From Shimazuella kribbensis DSM 45090 (lineage in GTDB: Bacteria > Bacillota > Bacilli > Thermoactinomycetales > Thermoactinomycetaceae), in assembly GCF_000428065.1 (NCBI RefSeq), contig NZ_ATZF01000020.1, forward strand, positions 1 to 41,209: a stretch of DNA of 41,209 nt, given 5' to 3'. Below, piece after piece: positions 26,424 through 35,153 of the stretch. The position numbers were made by a program, and so were the translations under genes. The notes under the pieces are model-generated. The model made no database searches. It was not told where the DNA came from and worked only from the letters and a program-made list of their open reading frames with translations. Position 1 is the stretch's first letter; the number at the start of each line of letters is the position of its first letter.

Positions 26424-26777
26424 TTAATTTCTCTCCAAAACTACCATCGCCACAGCATATTGTTCACTATGGGAAATAGACAAATGTATGGTAGGTTTAT
26501 TTTCGCTGTCCTTCCAATTTGCCTTGGGCGCCCCCAATTCATCACGCAGAATCTCCACATCATGAAATGCAAATTTGGCACCTATACCTGTTCCTAATGC
26601 CTTGGAAATCGCCTCTTTAGCAGCAAATCTACCTGCGACAAACTCCTTTTTTCGCTTTTCTTTCACCGGAATGATAGCCTGTTCTTCCTCTGTCAGTATT
26701 TTTTTTATCAATCGGCCCAATCCCACTTGCTCCATCCGAGATAATTCCACTATATCTGTACCTATTCCAATAATCAT
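26424..26777 (-). CDS. acpS: Holo-[acyl-carrier-protein] synthase AcpS
   Basis: The 117-residue enzyme transfers 4'-phosphopantetheine from CoA to ACP. Motifs: IIGIGTDIVELSRMEQ (Asp of the metal site) and FAAKEAISKALGTGIG. The start is the ATG that overlaps the stop of the ABC permease gene (TGATG), so it is translated together with the exporter; the longer frame is rejected. Confidence 0.96.
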   Translation of the reverse strand: MIIGIGTDIVELSRMEQVGLGRLIKKILTEEEQAIIPVKEKRKKEFVAGRFAAKEAISKALGTGIGAKFAFHDVEILRDELGAPKANWKDSENKPTIHLSISHSEQYAVAMVVLERN

Positions 26778-27877
26778 CACTTCACATCCCATCGAAAGGT
26801 AAGTGCTGCTACTGTGAATGATACGATGAACCATGTTAAGAGAATCCATAATGGTACTTGGAGGGTTGCAAAGGTAGCTCCATTATTCATAACTCCACGA
26901 AGAGCAGTCGTTAAATGTCCAATTGGTATAGCTTGGACCACGATCTGCAAAAAATCAGGGAGCTGTCGTACTGGAAAGAAAATGCCTCCGATAAACATCA
27001 TGGGAAAAGAAATCAGCCCTGCTATTGGTGACGCGCTTTCTGGAGTTTTTGCCAAACTAGCCACAATAAATCCAATGGACATAAAGGTGAGTGTTCCAAG
27101 CAACACAAAAAATAGTAATGTGCCCCAGCTACCATATACATTTACCCCAAATATAAAATGAGCAATCAAAATGACAACAAATGCTTGAACCACATTAATT
27201 AAAATTCGTGCTGTCATCTGACCAGCGATAAACGTCCCACTTGATAAGGGGGTACCCTGCATCCTTCTCAAGATAGATCGTTCCCTCCAAGAGGCTATCT
27301 GAGCGGCGACTCCATTTAAATTGTTACTCATAATCAATAAAGCTAAAATACCAGGAACCAAGAAATCCATATATTTTAACTGGTGGGTAGAAATACCTTT
27401 TTCCTTTATGTCAATTCTCGGTTGGAAATTCACTATCTTTTTATTGATTTCATCAATCGTACCTGCCACAATTGCTGTTCCGATCTTACTGGTAGATAGA
27501 TTACCTTGATCTTGATAAACTGTTACAACTGCTTTTTCTGTCTTACTTGCCATTGCAGTACCAAAACCTCTGGGGACTACAATTACCATTTGTAATTCAT
27601 TCTTTTTTAAACTTGCTAATGCATTTTTTTCTGATTGGTCCACTGTCGTGACTCCTGGTGCTTTTTTTAATGCTTGTACCAATTCTTTCGAAGAAACAGA
27701 GTTATCTCGATCTATAATACTAACTTCTAATGCAAATTGTTCGTTATCGCCGCCCAACAATGTCCCCAATGCAATCATCATAAAAACAGGTAATAACAGA
27801 GACCAAATAAAACTGTTTTTATTTCTTGCAAACAAGAGTAGTTGAGCTTTTACTAGCTGCAAATAGGCTTTCATCAC
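26777..27877 (-). CDS. ABC-2 type exporter permease
   Basis: 366 residues. N-terminal transmembrane segment, a large extracytoplasmic loop (about 45-170), then five membrane segments with the ABC-2 signature region (MSNNLNGVAAQIASWRERSILRRMQGTPLSSGTFIAGQ). It pairs with the ATPase encoded upstream (4-base overlap). The substrate cannot be told; related systems export drugs, lipids or antibiotics. Confidence 0.9.
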   Translation of the reverse strand: MMKAYLQLVKAQLLLFARNKNSFIWSLLLPVFMMIALGTLLGGDNEQFALEVSIIDRDNSVSSKELVQALKKAPGVTTVDQSEKNALASLKKNELQMVIVVPRGFGTAMASKTEKAVVTVYQDQGNLSTSKIGTAIVAGTIDEINKKIVNFQPRIDIKEKGISTHQLKYMDFLVPGILALLIMSNNLNGVAAQIASWRERSILRRMQGTPLSSGTFIAGQMTARILINVVQAFVVILIAHFIFGVNVYGSWGTLLFFVLLGTLTFMSIGFIVASLAKTPESASPIAGLISFPMMFIGGIFFPVRQLPDFLQIVVQAIPIGHLTTALRGVMNNGATFATLQVPLWILLTWFIVSFTVAALTFRWDVK

Positions 27878-28785
27878 TGGCTCAACCTCTTTCCTGTATG
27901 CTCTAGAAACACATCTTCAAGTGTCGCTGTCCTTGTTGAAATTCCATCAAGAGGAAACTGATATGAATTTGCTAAAGGAATCAGATCTTGAAGTGTCTCT
28001 GCTAATTGATCTGTATGTAGTTGGATCAAATTTTTTTCTAATCTGACAACCTTTTTTACACCTGCTAGAGTAGAAAATTTTTCGTCATATGCTCTATCTA
28101 TTAATGGAAACTCTACTCGTGAAGTTGTTGCTAATTGTCGTATAAGCTCTCTCGGTGTATCCAAAGCTAATATTTTTCCATGATCCATGATCGCAATTCG
28201 ATCACACAAAATTTCAGCCTCTTCCATATAGTGAGTAGAGAGAAAAATCGTTCTACCTTCCTCTCTTAACTTCAAAACAATATCCCATAAACTTCGGCGA
28301 GCTGCCGGGTCTAGTCCTGTTGTTGGCTCATCCAAAAAAATAACCTTAGGATCATGCACAACTGCAATCGCAATAGCCAGACGTTGCCTTTGTCCCCCTG
28401 ACAAGTGTTTTACCCATGTCTTTTCCTTCTCTACTAAATCAAACGCAACAAGGAGCTCCTCTACGGTTTGTGAATGAGGATAAAAACTTGCATACAATTC
28501 GATACTTTCTCGAACCGTCAAATAATCAAAAAGAGAAGTAGATTGTAGTTGCATTCCGATTTGCTGTTTTAATTTTTTCTTTTGCTTTTTTGCATCCACA
28601 CCAGCTATCTTGATCTTCCCTTCATCTGAGTCTCGTAATCCTTCCATCATTTCCATCGTTGTCGTCTTACCAGCACCATTTGGACCAAGCATGCCAAAAA
28701 TCTCTCCCTCTCTTACTTCAAAAGAGATATGATCCACCACTGTTTGATTGCCATATCGTTTCGTTAAATTTTGAACCTGTATCAT
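27874..28785 (-). CDS. ABC transporter ATP-binding protein
   Basis: The 303-residue DrrA/CcmA-type ATPase has Walker A GPNGAGKTT, signature LSGGQRQRL, Walker B VIFLDEPTTGLDPAARR and an H-loop (STHYMEEAE), with an extra C-terminal domain of about 90 residues. GGAGGG precedes the ATG. It forms an operon with the permease and acpS. Confidence 0.95.
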   Translation of the reverse strand: MIQVQNLTKRYGNQTVVDHISFEVREGEIFGMLGPNGAGKTTTMEMMEGLRDSDEGKIKIAGVDAKKQKKKLKQQIGMQLQSTSLFDYLTVRESIELYASFYPHSQTVEELLVAFDLVEKEKTWVKHLSGGQRQRLAIAIAVVHDPKVIFLDEPTTGLDPAARRSLWDIVLKLREEGRTIFLSTHYMEEAEILCDRIAIMDHGKILALDTPRELIRQLATTSRVEFPLIDRAYDEKFSTLAGVKKVVRLEKNLIQLHTDQLAETLQDLIPLANSYQFPLDGISTRTATLEDVFLEHTGKRLSQ

Positions 28786-29090
28786 TTATAAAACCCTCCA
28801 CTTTATCCATCCTTCCCCATATTACCTATAGCTAAAGGAAAAATGAAGTAACTAAAATGCATGATGTAAATGAAAATAAAAATAAGTAAATATTCCTTTT
28901 TTGGTAATTATATATATTTCTAACTGATGAAAAAAGTAATCCTATATTTCCGATGCATGAAAGTCCCTCTTCGGATTCATCACACAGCAATCCTTCTCCA
29001 AATGTGGCATCTTTGTTGAGCTTCATGTTAAGATATGATGGACAAAATACGAAACAAATTTACATAGGTTAACAAAGGAGATTTATAAAA

Positions 29091-29543
29091 ATGTGGGATA
29101 TTAAAATTAGTTTATTTATTCATGTACTCTGTGTCGCAACTTGGTTTGGAGCTACAACATTAATGGCAATGTATCTAAGAAATTCAACTCGTTCCAATGA
29201 TGAATTGACGATCACCAATTCCCTTGCAACAGCTCACCGCTGGAATCTTACCATGATGATCCCTACTTCCATCCTTGTTCTCATCACTGGAATGTATATG
29301 TTAATGTCCTATGATGAAAACAAACCTCTTTGGTTATTGGTAAAAGAACGCCTTGGCTCTGTATTTATCGTTGCTTTCATCTTGATTATTACCCTCTACG
29401 GAAAAAAACTTCTAAAATCAGTGAAAGAATCAGCATCAATCAGCACTTCAGCATCGATCGTAAAAAAATACATCATGATTCTCAACTTATCTGTTCTCGT
29501 TATGCTCATTCTCATCTTCTTTGTAACGACAAAAATTTCATAA
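29091..29543 (+). CDS. Four-helix membrane protein (DUF2269/CopD-like)
   Basis: 150 residues with four predicted transmembrane segments and conserved-looking histidines (FIHVLCVATWFGATTLMA in helix 1, TAHRWNLTMMIP in helix 2). This recalls DUF2269 or CopD-like proteins that may bind heme or metal. AAAGGAG precedes the ATG; an intrinsic terminator follows. Monocistronic. Function unknown. Confidence 0.75.
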   Translation: MWDIKISLFIHVLCVATWFGATTLMAMYLRNSTRSNDELTITNSLATAHRWNLTMMIPTSILVLITGMYMLMSYDENKPLWLLVKERLGSVFIVAFILIITLYGKKLLKSVKESASISTSASIVKKYIMILNLSVLVMLILIFFVTTKIS

Positions 29544-29556
29544 AACATACAATTAT

Positions 29557-29583
29557 AGCTAGCCAATCGGCTAGCTTTTTTTG
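29557..29583 (+). terminator. Terminator
   Basis: AGCTAGCC (29557-29564), 4-nt loop, GGCTAGCT (29569-29576), then T7. Confidence 0.9.
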
Positions 29584-29820
29584 GTAAAAAAAAGCAAAAA
29601 ATTCATATTATGTACAAAGCGAGACTAGGAACATAAGCGACTTAGCGTGACTTGTGCCCTTGTCTGAGGTACACAAGTACAATTAAGCCTTTGTAAGTGA
29701 CTTATAGGAGAGTCAATCTGTGAGTTTTCTTTACTAAATTTGTAAAAATGTGAATATTGCAGATGGGTAATATATGGTTTATCATGAAATTGAAATCATA
29801 GCGGGGGTGGGGGATGCTTA

Positions 29821-29940
29821 ATGGAAGAAGATTTTAAAAGTGGACAAGAGAGAAAAGAAGAACTCCAAGAAAAAATTCTTCGGGACATCGAGGATCTAAA
29901 GGAAACCACCGACCAAGCAGAAAAAGAGGGTTGGTACTAG
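29821..29940 (+). CDS. 39-residue charged helical peptide
   Basis: MEEDFKSGQERKEELQEKIL..., ending KEGWY. Highly charged, predicted single helix or short coiled coil. A GGGGGTGGGGG stretch 7-8 nt upstream provides a strong SD. The next small gene begins 2 bases after the stop and encodes a protein of similar character, so the two look like one operon. No family recognised. The 277 bases upstream are noncoding and hold one 7-bp hairpin (ACTTGTG/CACAAGT) near 29660-29690. Confidence 0.55.
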   Translation: MEEDFKSGQERKEELQEKILRDIEDLKETTDQAEKEGWY

Positions 29941-29942
29941 CC

Positions 29943-30131
29943 GTGAGCGATCGTAAAAATTATGAGAAGTGGACAACGGAAGAATTTGTAATCAAACGGG
30001 ATGGCTTACGAACACGAATAAAAAATGATATTGATTGGTTAGACCAAGTTATTGAACAAGAAGAAAGAGAATTAGCCCAACTTGAAGTAAAAACGAAATC
30101 GTTTCTATCATATTTATTTTTACGCAAATAA
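29943..30131 (+). CDS. 62-residue charged helical protein
   Basis: GTG start 2 bases after the previous stop, with AGAGGG inside the upstream gene. MSDRKNYEKWTTEEFVIKRD... with a coiled-coil-like centre (DWLDQVIEQEERELAQLEVK) and a hydrophobic-basic C-terminus (FLSYLFLRK). Followed by a TGGGCT/AGCCCA hairpin (30133-30155). Unknown function. Confidence 0.5.
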   Translation: MSDRKNYEKWTTEEFVIKRDGLRTRIKNDIDWLDQVIEQEERELAQLEVKTKSFLSYLFLRK

Positions 30132-30179
30132 AATGGGCTGACCAATAGGAAGCCCACTTCACCTTTTACAGCAATACAT

Positions 30180-30407
30180 CTATACACCAACTAATTTCCT
30201 CTCTTCTACTACATAACCTTCTTCCTGTATTGCATCTACTATTTGATCCAGATTCACTTTTTGATCATCAAATGTAACAGATACTTCTTTTTTTGCTAAC
30301 TCAACCTTGATCTCTTTGGTTCCATCTATTTCACCTACAGCTTGCTCAATCGCATGCACACAATGGTTACACGACATTCCATTTACAGATAAAAGTGTTT
30401 TAGTCAT
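30180..30407 (-). CDS. copZ: Heavy-metal-associated domain protein (CopZ-like)
   Basis: 75 residues with a single HMA ferredoxin-like domain and the metal site GMSCNHC near residue 10. Copper chaperones of the CopZ type pass Cu(I) to CopA. AAAGGATGG precedes the ATG at 30407. It stands alone; no copA or csoR is adjacent, so the metal is inferred from the motif. Confidence 0.85.
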   Translation of the reverse strand: MTKTLLSVNGMSCNHCVHAIEQAVGEIDGTKEIKVELAKKEVSVTFDDQKVNLDQIVDAIQEEGYVVEERKLVGV

Positions 30408-30565
30408 ATCATTCCATCCTTTCAAATAGATAGTAGTTAATTCGGCGATAGTAATGAAAAACCTGCTTATATAACAAAATTATTTTCTTTTAAAGTATGT
30501 CCACAACTATGACGATCGCTCTAAGAAAATAAAAATCAAACCACTTCGAAGCGGTTTTCTTTATG

Positions 30566-30610
30566 TAAAAAACGCTATTCCCAGCTGATAAAAGGGAAAA
30601 TAGCGTTTTT
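30566..30610 (-). terminator. Terminator of ptsH-like gene
   Basis: Long AACGCTATT/AATAGCGTT stem followed on the minus strand by T6. A second hairpin (AAACCACTTCG/CGAAGCGGTTT-type, 30538-30562) lies just beyond. Confidence 0.75.
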
Positions 30611-30617
30611 CGTTTTG

Positions 30618-30884
30618 TTAATTGGCCATGTTTGAGCTTTTTAATAATTCTTCTAATTTGATGATTGCATCCTCTTCGTCAGATCCTTCGGCTGTAATCT
30701 TGATCGTTTCCCCTTTTTTAATACCCAAAGCCATTACACCCATAATAGATTTCAAATTAGCTTTTTTTTCTTTGTATTCTATATTAATTTCCGAACTAAA
30801 TTTGCCAGCATTGCTAACGAGTAGACTAGCTGGACGAGCATGAATCCCAGCTTCTTCGGTAATCGTAAATGTTTTCTCTTTCAT
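30618..30884 (-). CDS. ptsH: Phosphocarrier HPr family protein
   Basis: 88 residues, the canonical HPr length. The active-site His is H15 in EEAGIHARPAS, and the HprK regulatory serine is S46 in LKSIMGVMALG. HPr relays phosphate from EI to sugar EII proteins, and its Ser46-P form is the CcpA co-repressor. GGGGG lies 6 nt before the chosen ATG. No ptsI follows, so this is not the usual ptsHI operon. H15 and S46 together argue for HPr rather than Crh. Confidence 0.9.
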   Translation of the reverse strand: MKEKTFTITEEAGIHARPASLLVSNAGKFSSEINIEYKEKKANLKSIMGVMALGIKKGETIKITAEGSDEEDAIIKLEELLKSSNMAN

Positions 30885-32248
<1,364 letters not shown>

Positions 32249-32603
32249 TTCCGATTTCCCTTTTTCATAGCGACATGATTTGTCACTATCATAACTTACT
32301 ATAAGTATCAAGAACAACGTAAACGAACAGGAGTTGAAAAGAAATGGAAAGACTCTTTCTAGTAGACCACAGATGAAATGTTGAATAAAATCGGAATAGT
32401 GTTACTGGCAATACTACTTTGCGGTCTATGGTAGGGATCCTGTCACTGGGCCTTCTTGTTTACAAATTATTTTTCATCATCTATTGACTTAGGACGTCTT
32501 TTTAGAGTCGTTGGATAAAAATGCTAAATATTATTAATTGTTGAATAATTTATTTCTATTTTGATAGAATGAACTAGAAGACAAATAAAAGGAGGAATTC
32601 CTT
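32249..32603. other. Upstream region of the RiPP locus
   Basis: 355 bases. It holds a 20-base near-repeat (32439-32458, 18/20 identical to 34952-34971), short hydrophobic frames without a usable SD, and the precursor promoter at 32541-32570. Confidence 0.5.
32541..32570 (+). promoter_or_regulatory. Promoter of the RiPP precursor gene
   Basis: TTGAAT (32541-32546), 18 nt, TAGAAT (32565-32570), 33 nt before the ATG. Confidence 0.55.
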
Positions 32604-32834
32604 ATGTCCCCTGAATTAGAACAAGTTATGAATCGTTTAAAAACTGACCTGAGTTTCGCTGCTTCTTATCTTGAGTCCCCAGCAATGGCTTTGAAAGAGT
32701 ATAAGTTAGAATCTAATGAATACGAAGCATTAGTTGCTCGTGACACCAAAGCCCTGCAACTACTCGGTGTTTCCTACAAGAATGTACGGGCTGGGGAATC
32801 AGGGTCCTGCTATAGCAACTCATGCACCAATTAA
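32604..32834 (+). CDS. RiPP precursor-like peptide
   Basis: 76 residues with an AGGAGG SD 8 nt upstream. An acidic helical leader contains LESPAMALKEYKLESNEYEALV and KALQLLGVS, a pattern seen in RiPP leaders that resemble LigA-type domains (P-x-x-AL-x-x-Y-x-L-x-x-x-E-x-x-x-L). It is followed by a short C-terminal core rich in Ser, Gly, Asn and Cys (AGESGSCYSNSCTN, two Cys, five Ser/Thr). Gene order precursor, small protein, LanKC-like kinase supports the assignment. The likely modification is dehydration of core Ser/Thr; whether Cys rings form is open because the synthetase lacks a cyclase domain. The family call is inference from shape and context. Confidence 0.7.
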   Translation: MSPELEQVMNRLKTDLSFAASYLESPAMALKEYKLESNEYEALVARDTKALQLLGVSYKNVRAGESGSCYSNSCTN

Positions 32835-32853
32835 TTCAAGAACAGAGAGATTA

Positions 32854-33141
32854 GTGCGTGATATCCCTCAAACCTATGGGTTTGGGGGTATCAGTTTATA
32901 TAGGGGGGTTCTCAACACGAATAAAGTAGTGCCAGTGAACCAGCAACTGGATAATTTGCTAGATCAGTATTCATTTCTAGATGAACGAGAGGGAAATCTG
33001 AAGTCAAGTGACTGGGTTCATCACTACCAATTTATTGTTGCGGCTTATACAGTTCATAAAGGACAGCGTCTAACGGTTTCAGAACTATCTAGAATATTCG
33101 TAAAAAATATACCTCAGCTTGGAACATTAGCAATGTTATAG
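32854..33141 (+). CDS. Small unknown protein of the RiPP locus
   Basis: About 95 residues from GTG 32854 (AGAGAG 4 nt upstream), MRDIPQTYGFGGISLYRGVLNTN..., ending GTLAML. No motif recognised. The frame also stays open upstream, overlapping the precursor gene in another phase, but that part is a shadow. After the TAG stop the same frame continues for 22 sensible codons (AHGLYVCARSYKFPIFKGGF) before the next stop, so the gene may be interrupted by a nonsense mutation. It may be a small tailoring or recognition protein, or a decayed gene. Confidence 0.45.
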   Translation: MRDIPQTYGFGGISLYRGVLNTNKVVPVNQQLDNLLDQYSFLDEREGNLKSSDWVHHYQFIVAAYTVHKGQRLTVSELSRIFVKNIPQLGTLAML

Positions 33142-33145
33142 GCTC

Positions 33146-34627
33146 ATGGTCTGTATGTGTGTGCTAGATCTTATAAATTTCCTATTTTTAAAGGGGGATT
33201 TAACTATTAAAAGCTTATATGAAGAGAAAAACGGTCACTTTATTGCAGCTATTCACTCTTGGGGATTAAAAATGGAAGGAAACCCATACTTTACTTATCC
33301 CGACTACTCATCTTCATCTTCAATGCCTCCACAAGGCTTTAAACTCCACATCTCTGCTACCATTGCGAATGCTCTATCTGTAGCTGAGAAAGTAGTACCT
33401 TACTTCATAAGTCAAGAAATCAGCTTCAAGATTATCAAGGACTTAATTACCCTCTCAAACTTCAATAAGGGTCTATACGGATATTCGCAAATTGGAAAGT
33501 TTATCACTGTCTATCCTAGAGATGGAACTGAATTAGTTAAATTGGTAGACGATCTAAAAGTATTAACACGAGGTGAGTTCGGACCAGAAGTCCCCTCGGA
33601 TTATCGATTGGGGGATATCTTATATTATCGATATGGTTCTTTTATTTCTAGAGATAAACAGGAGCCCACAGCGTATCTAGTTACTCCTAGTGGTGAAAAG
33701 GTAGAAGATCGGAGACTGAAAAAATACGCTATTCCCAGTTGGATCGAAGATCCGATTTCAGACTTGCAATTGCCTGAAACTACTTTTCCACTTCCTGCTA
33801 AGTATCTAATTACACAAGTACTAAAAAAGGGTGGGAAGGGATCAGTTTATTCTATCCTTGATTTTTCTTCTCTTCCTCCAGTTTCTCGTGTTATGAAGGA
33901 AGCTGTATTGTATGGAAATATGGAAATAACAGGGGTTGACTCGATTTCTCGACTAAAATGGGAAGCCCAATTGTTACGGGAACTTGCTCCAGTTCATTCA
34001 GCGTATCCAAAGGTTTTGGATGAGTTTATTTGTGGAGATTATTACTATTTTATTGAGGAGAACAGGGGAAAAAGTTTAAAAGATATTATTATCAATGGCA
34101 AAAAAATATCACTTTTACATTCCATTGATTTAGTTCTACAAATCTGTAATGCTGTCCAAGTTGCACATAAAGAAGGTATTATTCTACGAGATCTATCACT
34201 TGATAACATTCTATGGGATGGGAAACAAATTAGTCTGATTGACTTAGAATATGCTTATCGAACCGATGGACCAGTATTAAATCATATTGGTACTCCTGGC
34301 TTCTCGATTCGACGACAGATGCTTAACCGTTTTCCACCAATTAATCCTACCCATAAACATGATATTTATTCCATTGGATCAATCTGGCATACTTTACTTG
34401 CACCACAGTCATATCTAGAGTTTATTCAATCTAATCCTGCATGGAATGAAACCGACAGGGCTTGGGAACGATCAGAATTACCTCCTGAAATTCCAAAAGG
34501 AATTCATAAAGTAATCCAGAAATGTTTAACAATAGAGGAGTTTTGTCATTATTCAAATGTGACTTTGCTAATCAAAGATATTCAATATATAAAGGCTCAG
34601 AACCAGCAACTGAACGACGAAGTGTAA
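33146..34627 (+). CDS. LanKC-type lyase-kinase without cyclase domain
   Basis: 493 residues. An N-terminal lanthipeptide phospho-Ser/Thr lyase-like domain (PPQGFKLHISATIANAL at 61-77, through YRLGDILYYRYGSF) is followed by a Ser/Thr kinase domain from about 218. That domain has the glycine loop GGKGSVYSI, K251, catalytic LRDLSLDN (D349, N354) and metal-binding DLE (D366). Class III synthetases normally continue with a LanC-like cyclase for about 350 more residues; here the protein stops after the kinase. It should phosphorylate and eliminate Ser/Thr to dehydroamino acids. The start is uncertain: ATG 33146 has no SD, AAAGGGGG near 33190 has no start codon in frame after it, and the methionine of MEGNPYF has GGGG 7 nt upstream. 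Confidence 0.85.
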   Translation: MVCMCVLDLINFLFLKGDLTIKSLYEEKNGHFIAAIHSWGLKMEGNPYFTYPDYSSSSSMPPQGFKLHISATIANALSVAEKVVPYFISQEISFKIIKDLITLSNFNKGLYGYSQIGKFITVYPRDGTELVKLVDDLKVLTRGEFGPEVPSDYRLGDILYYRYGSFISRDKQEPTAYLVTPSGEKVEDRRLKKYAIPSWIEDPISDLQLPETTFPLPAKYLITQVLKKGGKGSVYSILDFSSLPPVSRVMKEAVLYGNMEITGVDSISRLKWEAQLLRELAPVHSAYPKVLDEFICGDYYYFIEENRGKSLKDIIINGKKISLLHSIDLVLQICNAVQVAHKEGIILRDLSLDNILWDGKQISLIDLEYAYRTDGPVLNHIGTPGFSIRRQMLNRFPPINPTHKHDIYSIGSIWHTLLAPQSYLEFIQSNPAWNETDRAWERSELPPEIPKGIHKVIQKCLTIEEFCHYSNVTLLIKDIQYIKAQNQQLNDEV

Positions 34628-34676
34628 TTTGACCAAAAAATGGATAATAATCCTGCCGACTAGAACAGAACCTTGT

Positions 34677-34726
34677 AAGAGAAACCACATGATCTCTAAG
34701 TATATAGAGGTCATGTGGTTTCTCTT
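34677..34726 (+). terminator. Long hairpin after the LanKC-like gene
   Basis: AAGAGAAACCACATGA (34677-34692) pairs perfectly with TCATGTGGTTTCTCTT (34711-34726), with an inner CTCTA/TAGAG. No strong T-run follows, so it may be an mRNA 3' stabiliser as much as a terminator. Confidence 0.6.
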
Positions 34727-34848
34727 GGAATTCTTTATGATATTAACCGATGACACAACATCGTTTCATGATCCTTTTCCAAGTTTTTTCTTAGTGAAAA
34801 TTGCATATTTACTAGGCTTCAATACCCAATGATGCCCTTTGTAAATAA

Positions 34849-34995
34849 AAAATAACACAAGAAGTTTTCTCGTGTTCGTGTTGGGGTGCCACTAATGCTG
34901 AAGCTGGTACAGCAAATACACAAGCTAGAGTTGACGGACTAGAGCAGCAACCCTGCCACTGGGCCTACTTGGGACTTAAGAAAACCGGGCAGTAA
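34849..34995 (+). pseudogene. Start-less Cys/Trp-containing frame, possible precursor relic
   Basis: An open frame of 48 codons without ATG, GTG or TTG before its middle: VFSCSCWGATNAEAG, then TANTQARVDGLEQQPCHW and AYLGLKKTGQ. The composition looks like a peptide C-terminus rather than random AT-rich sequence. Part of its DNA (34952-34971) recurs upstream of the RiPP locus. Hairpins follow (GGGCAGTAA/TTACTGCCC, and TCAAAGGG/CCCTTTGA near 35032-35055). Origin unknown. The rest of 34727-35153 shows nothing else I can name. Confidence 0.35.
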
Positions 34996-35153
34996 ATTCG
35001 ATACCAAAGATTACTGCCCAGTTTAGCGTCAAAGGGATTAGTTACCCTTTGAGTTGTCATTCTACGTAAAGCTCTTCATTATCAAACGAAACATCGATTT
35101 GCCTTTTATATCCTTGAAAGATTCTACTTTTGGATTATGCACTTCGTAATATA

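Noticed and set aside
28832-29026. 64-codon minus-strand ORF, MKLNKDATFGEGLL...
   Set aside because: No SD before the ATG and the second half is low-complexity AT-rich; likely upstream region of the ABC operon and the plus-strand membrane protein gene.
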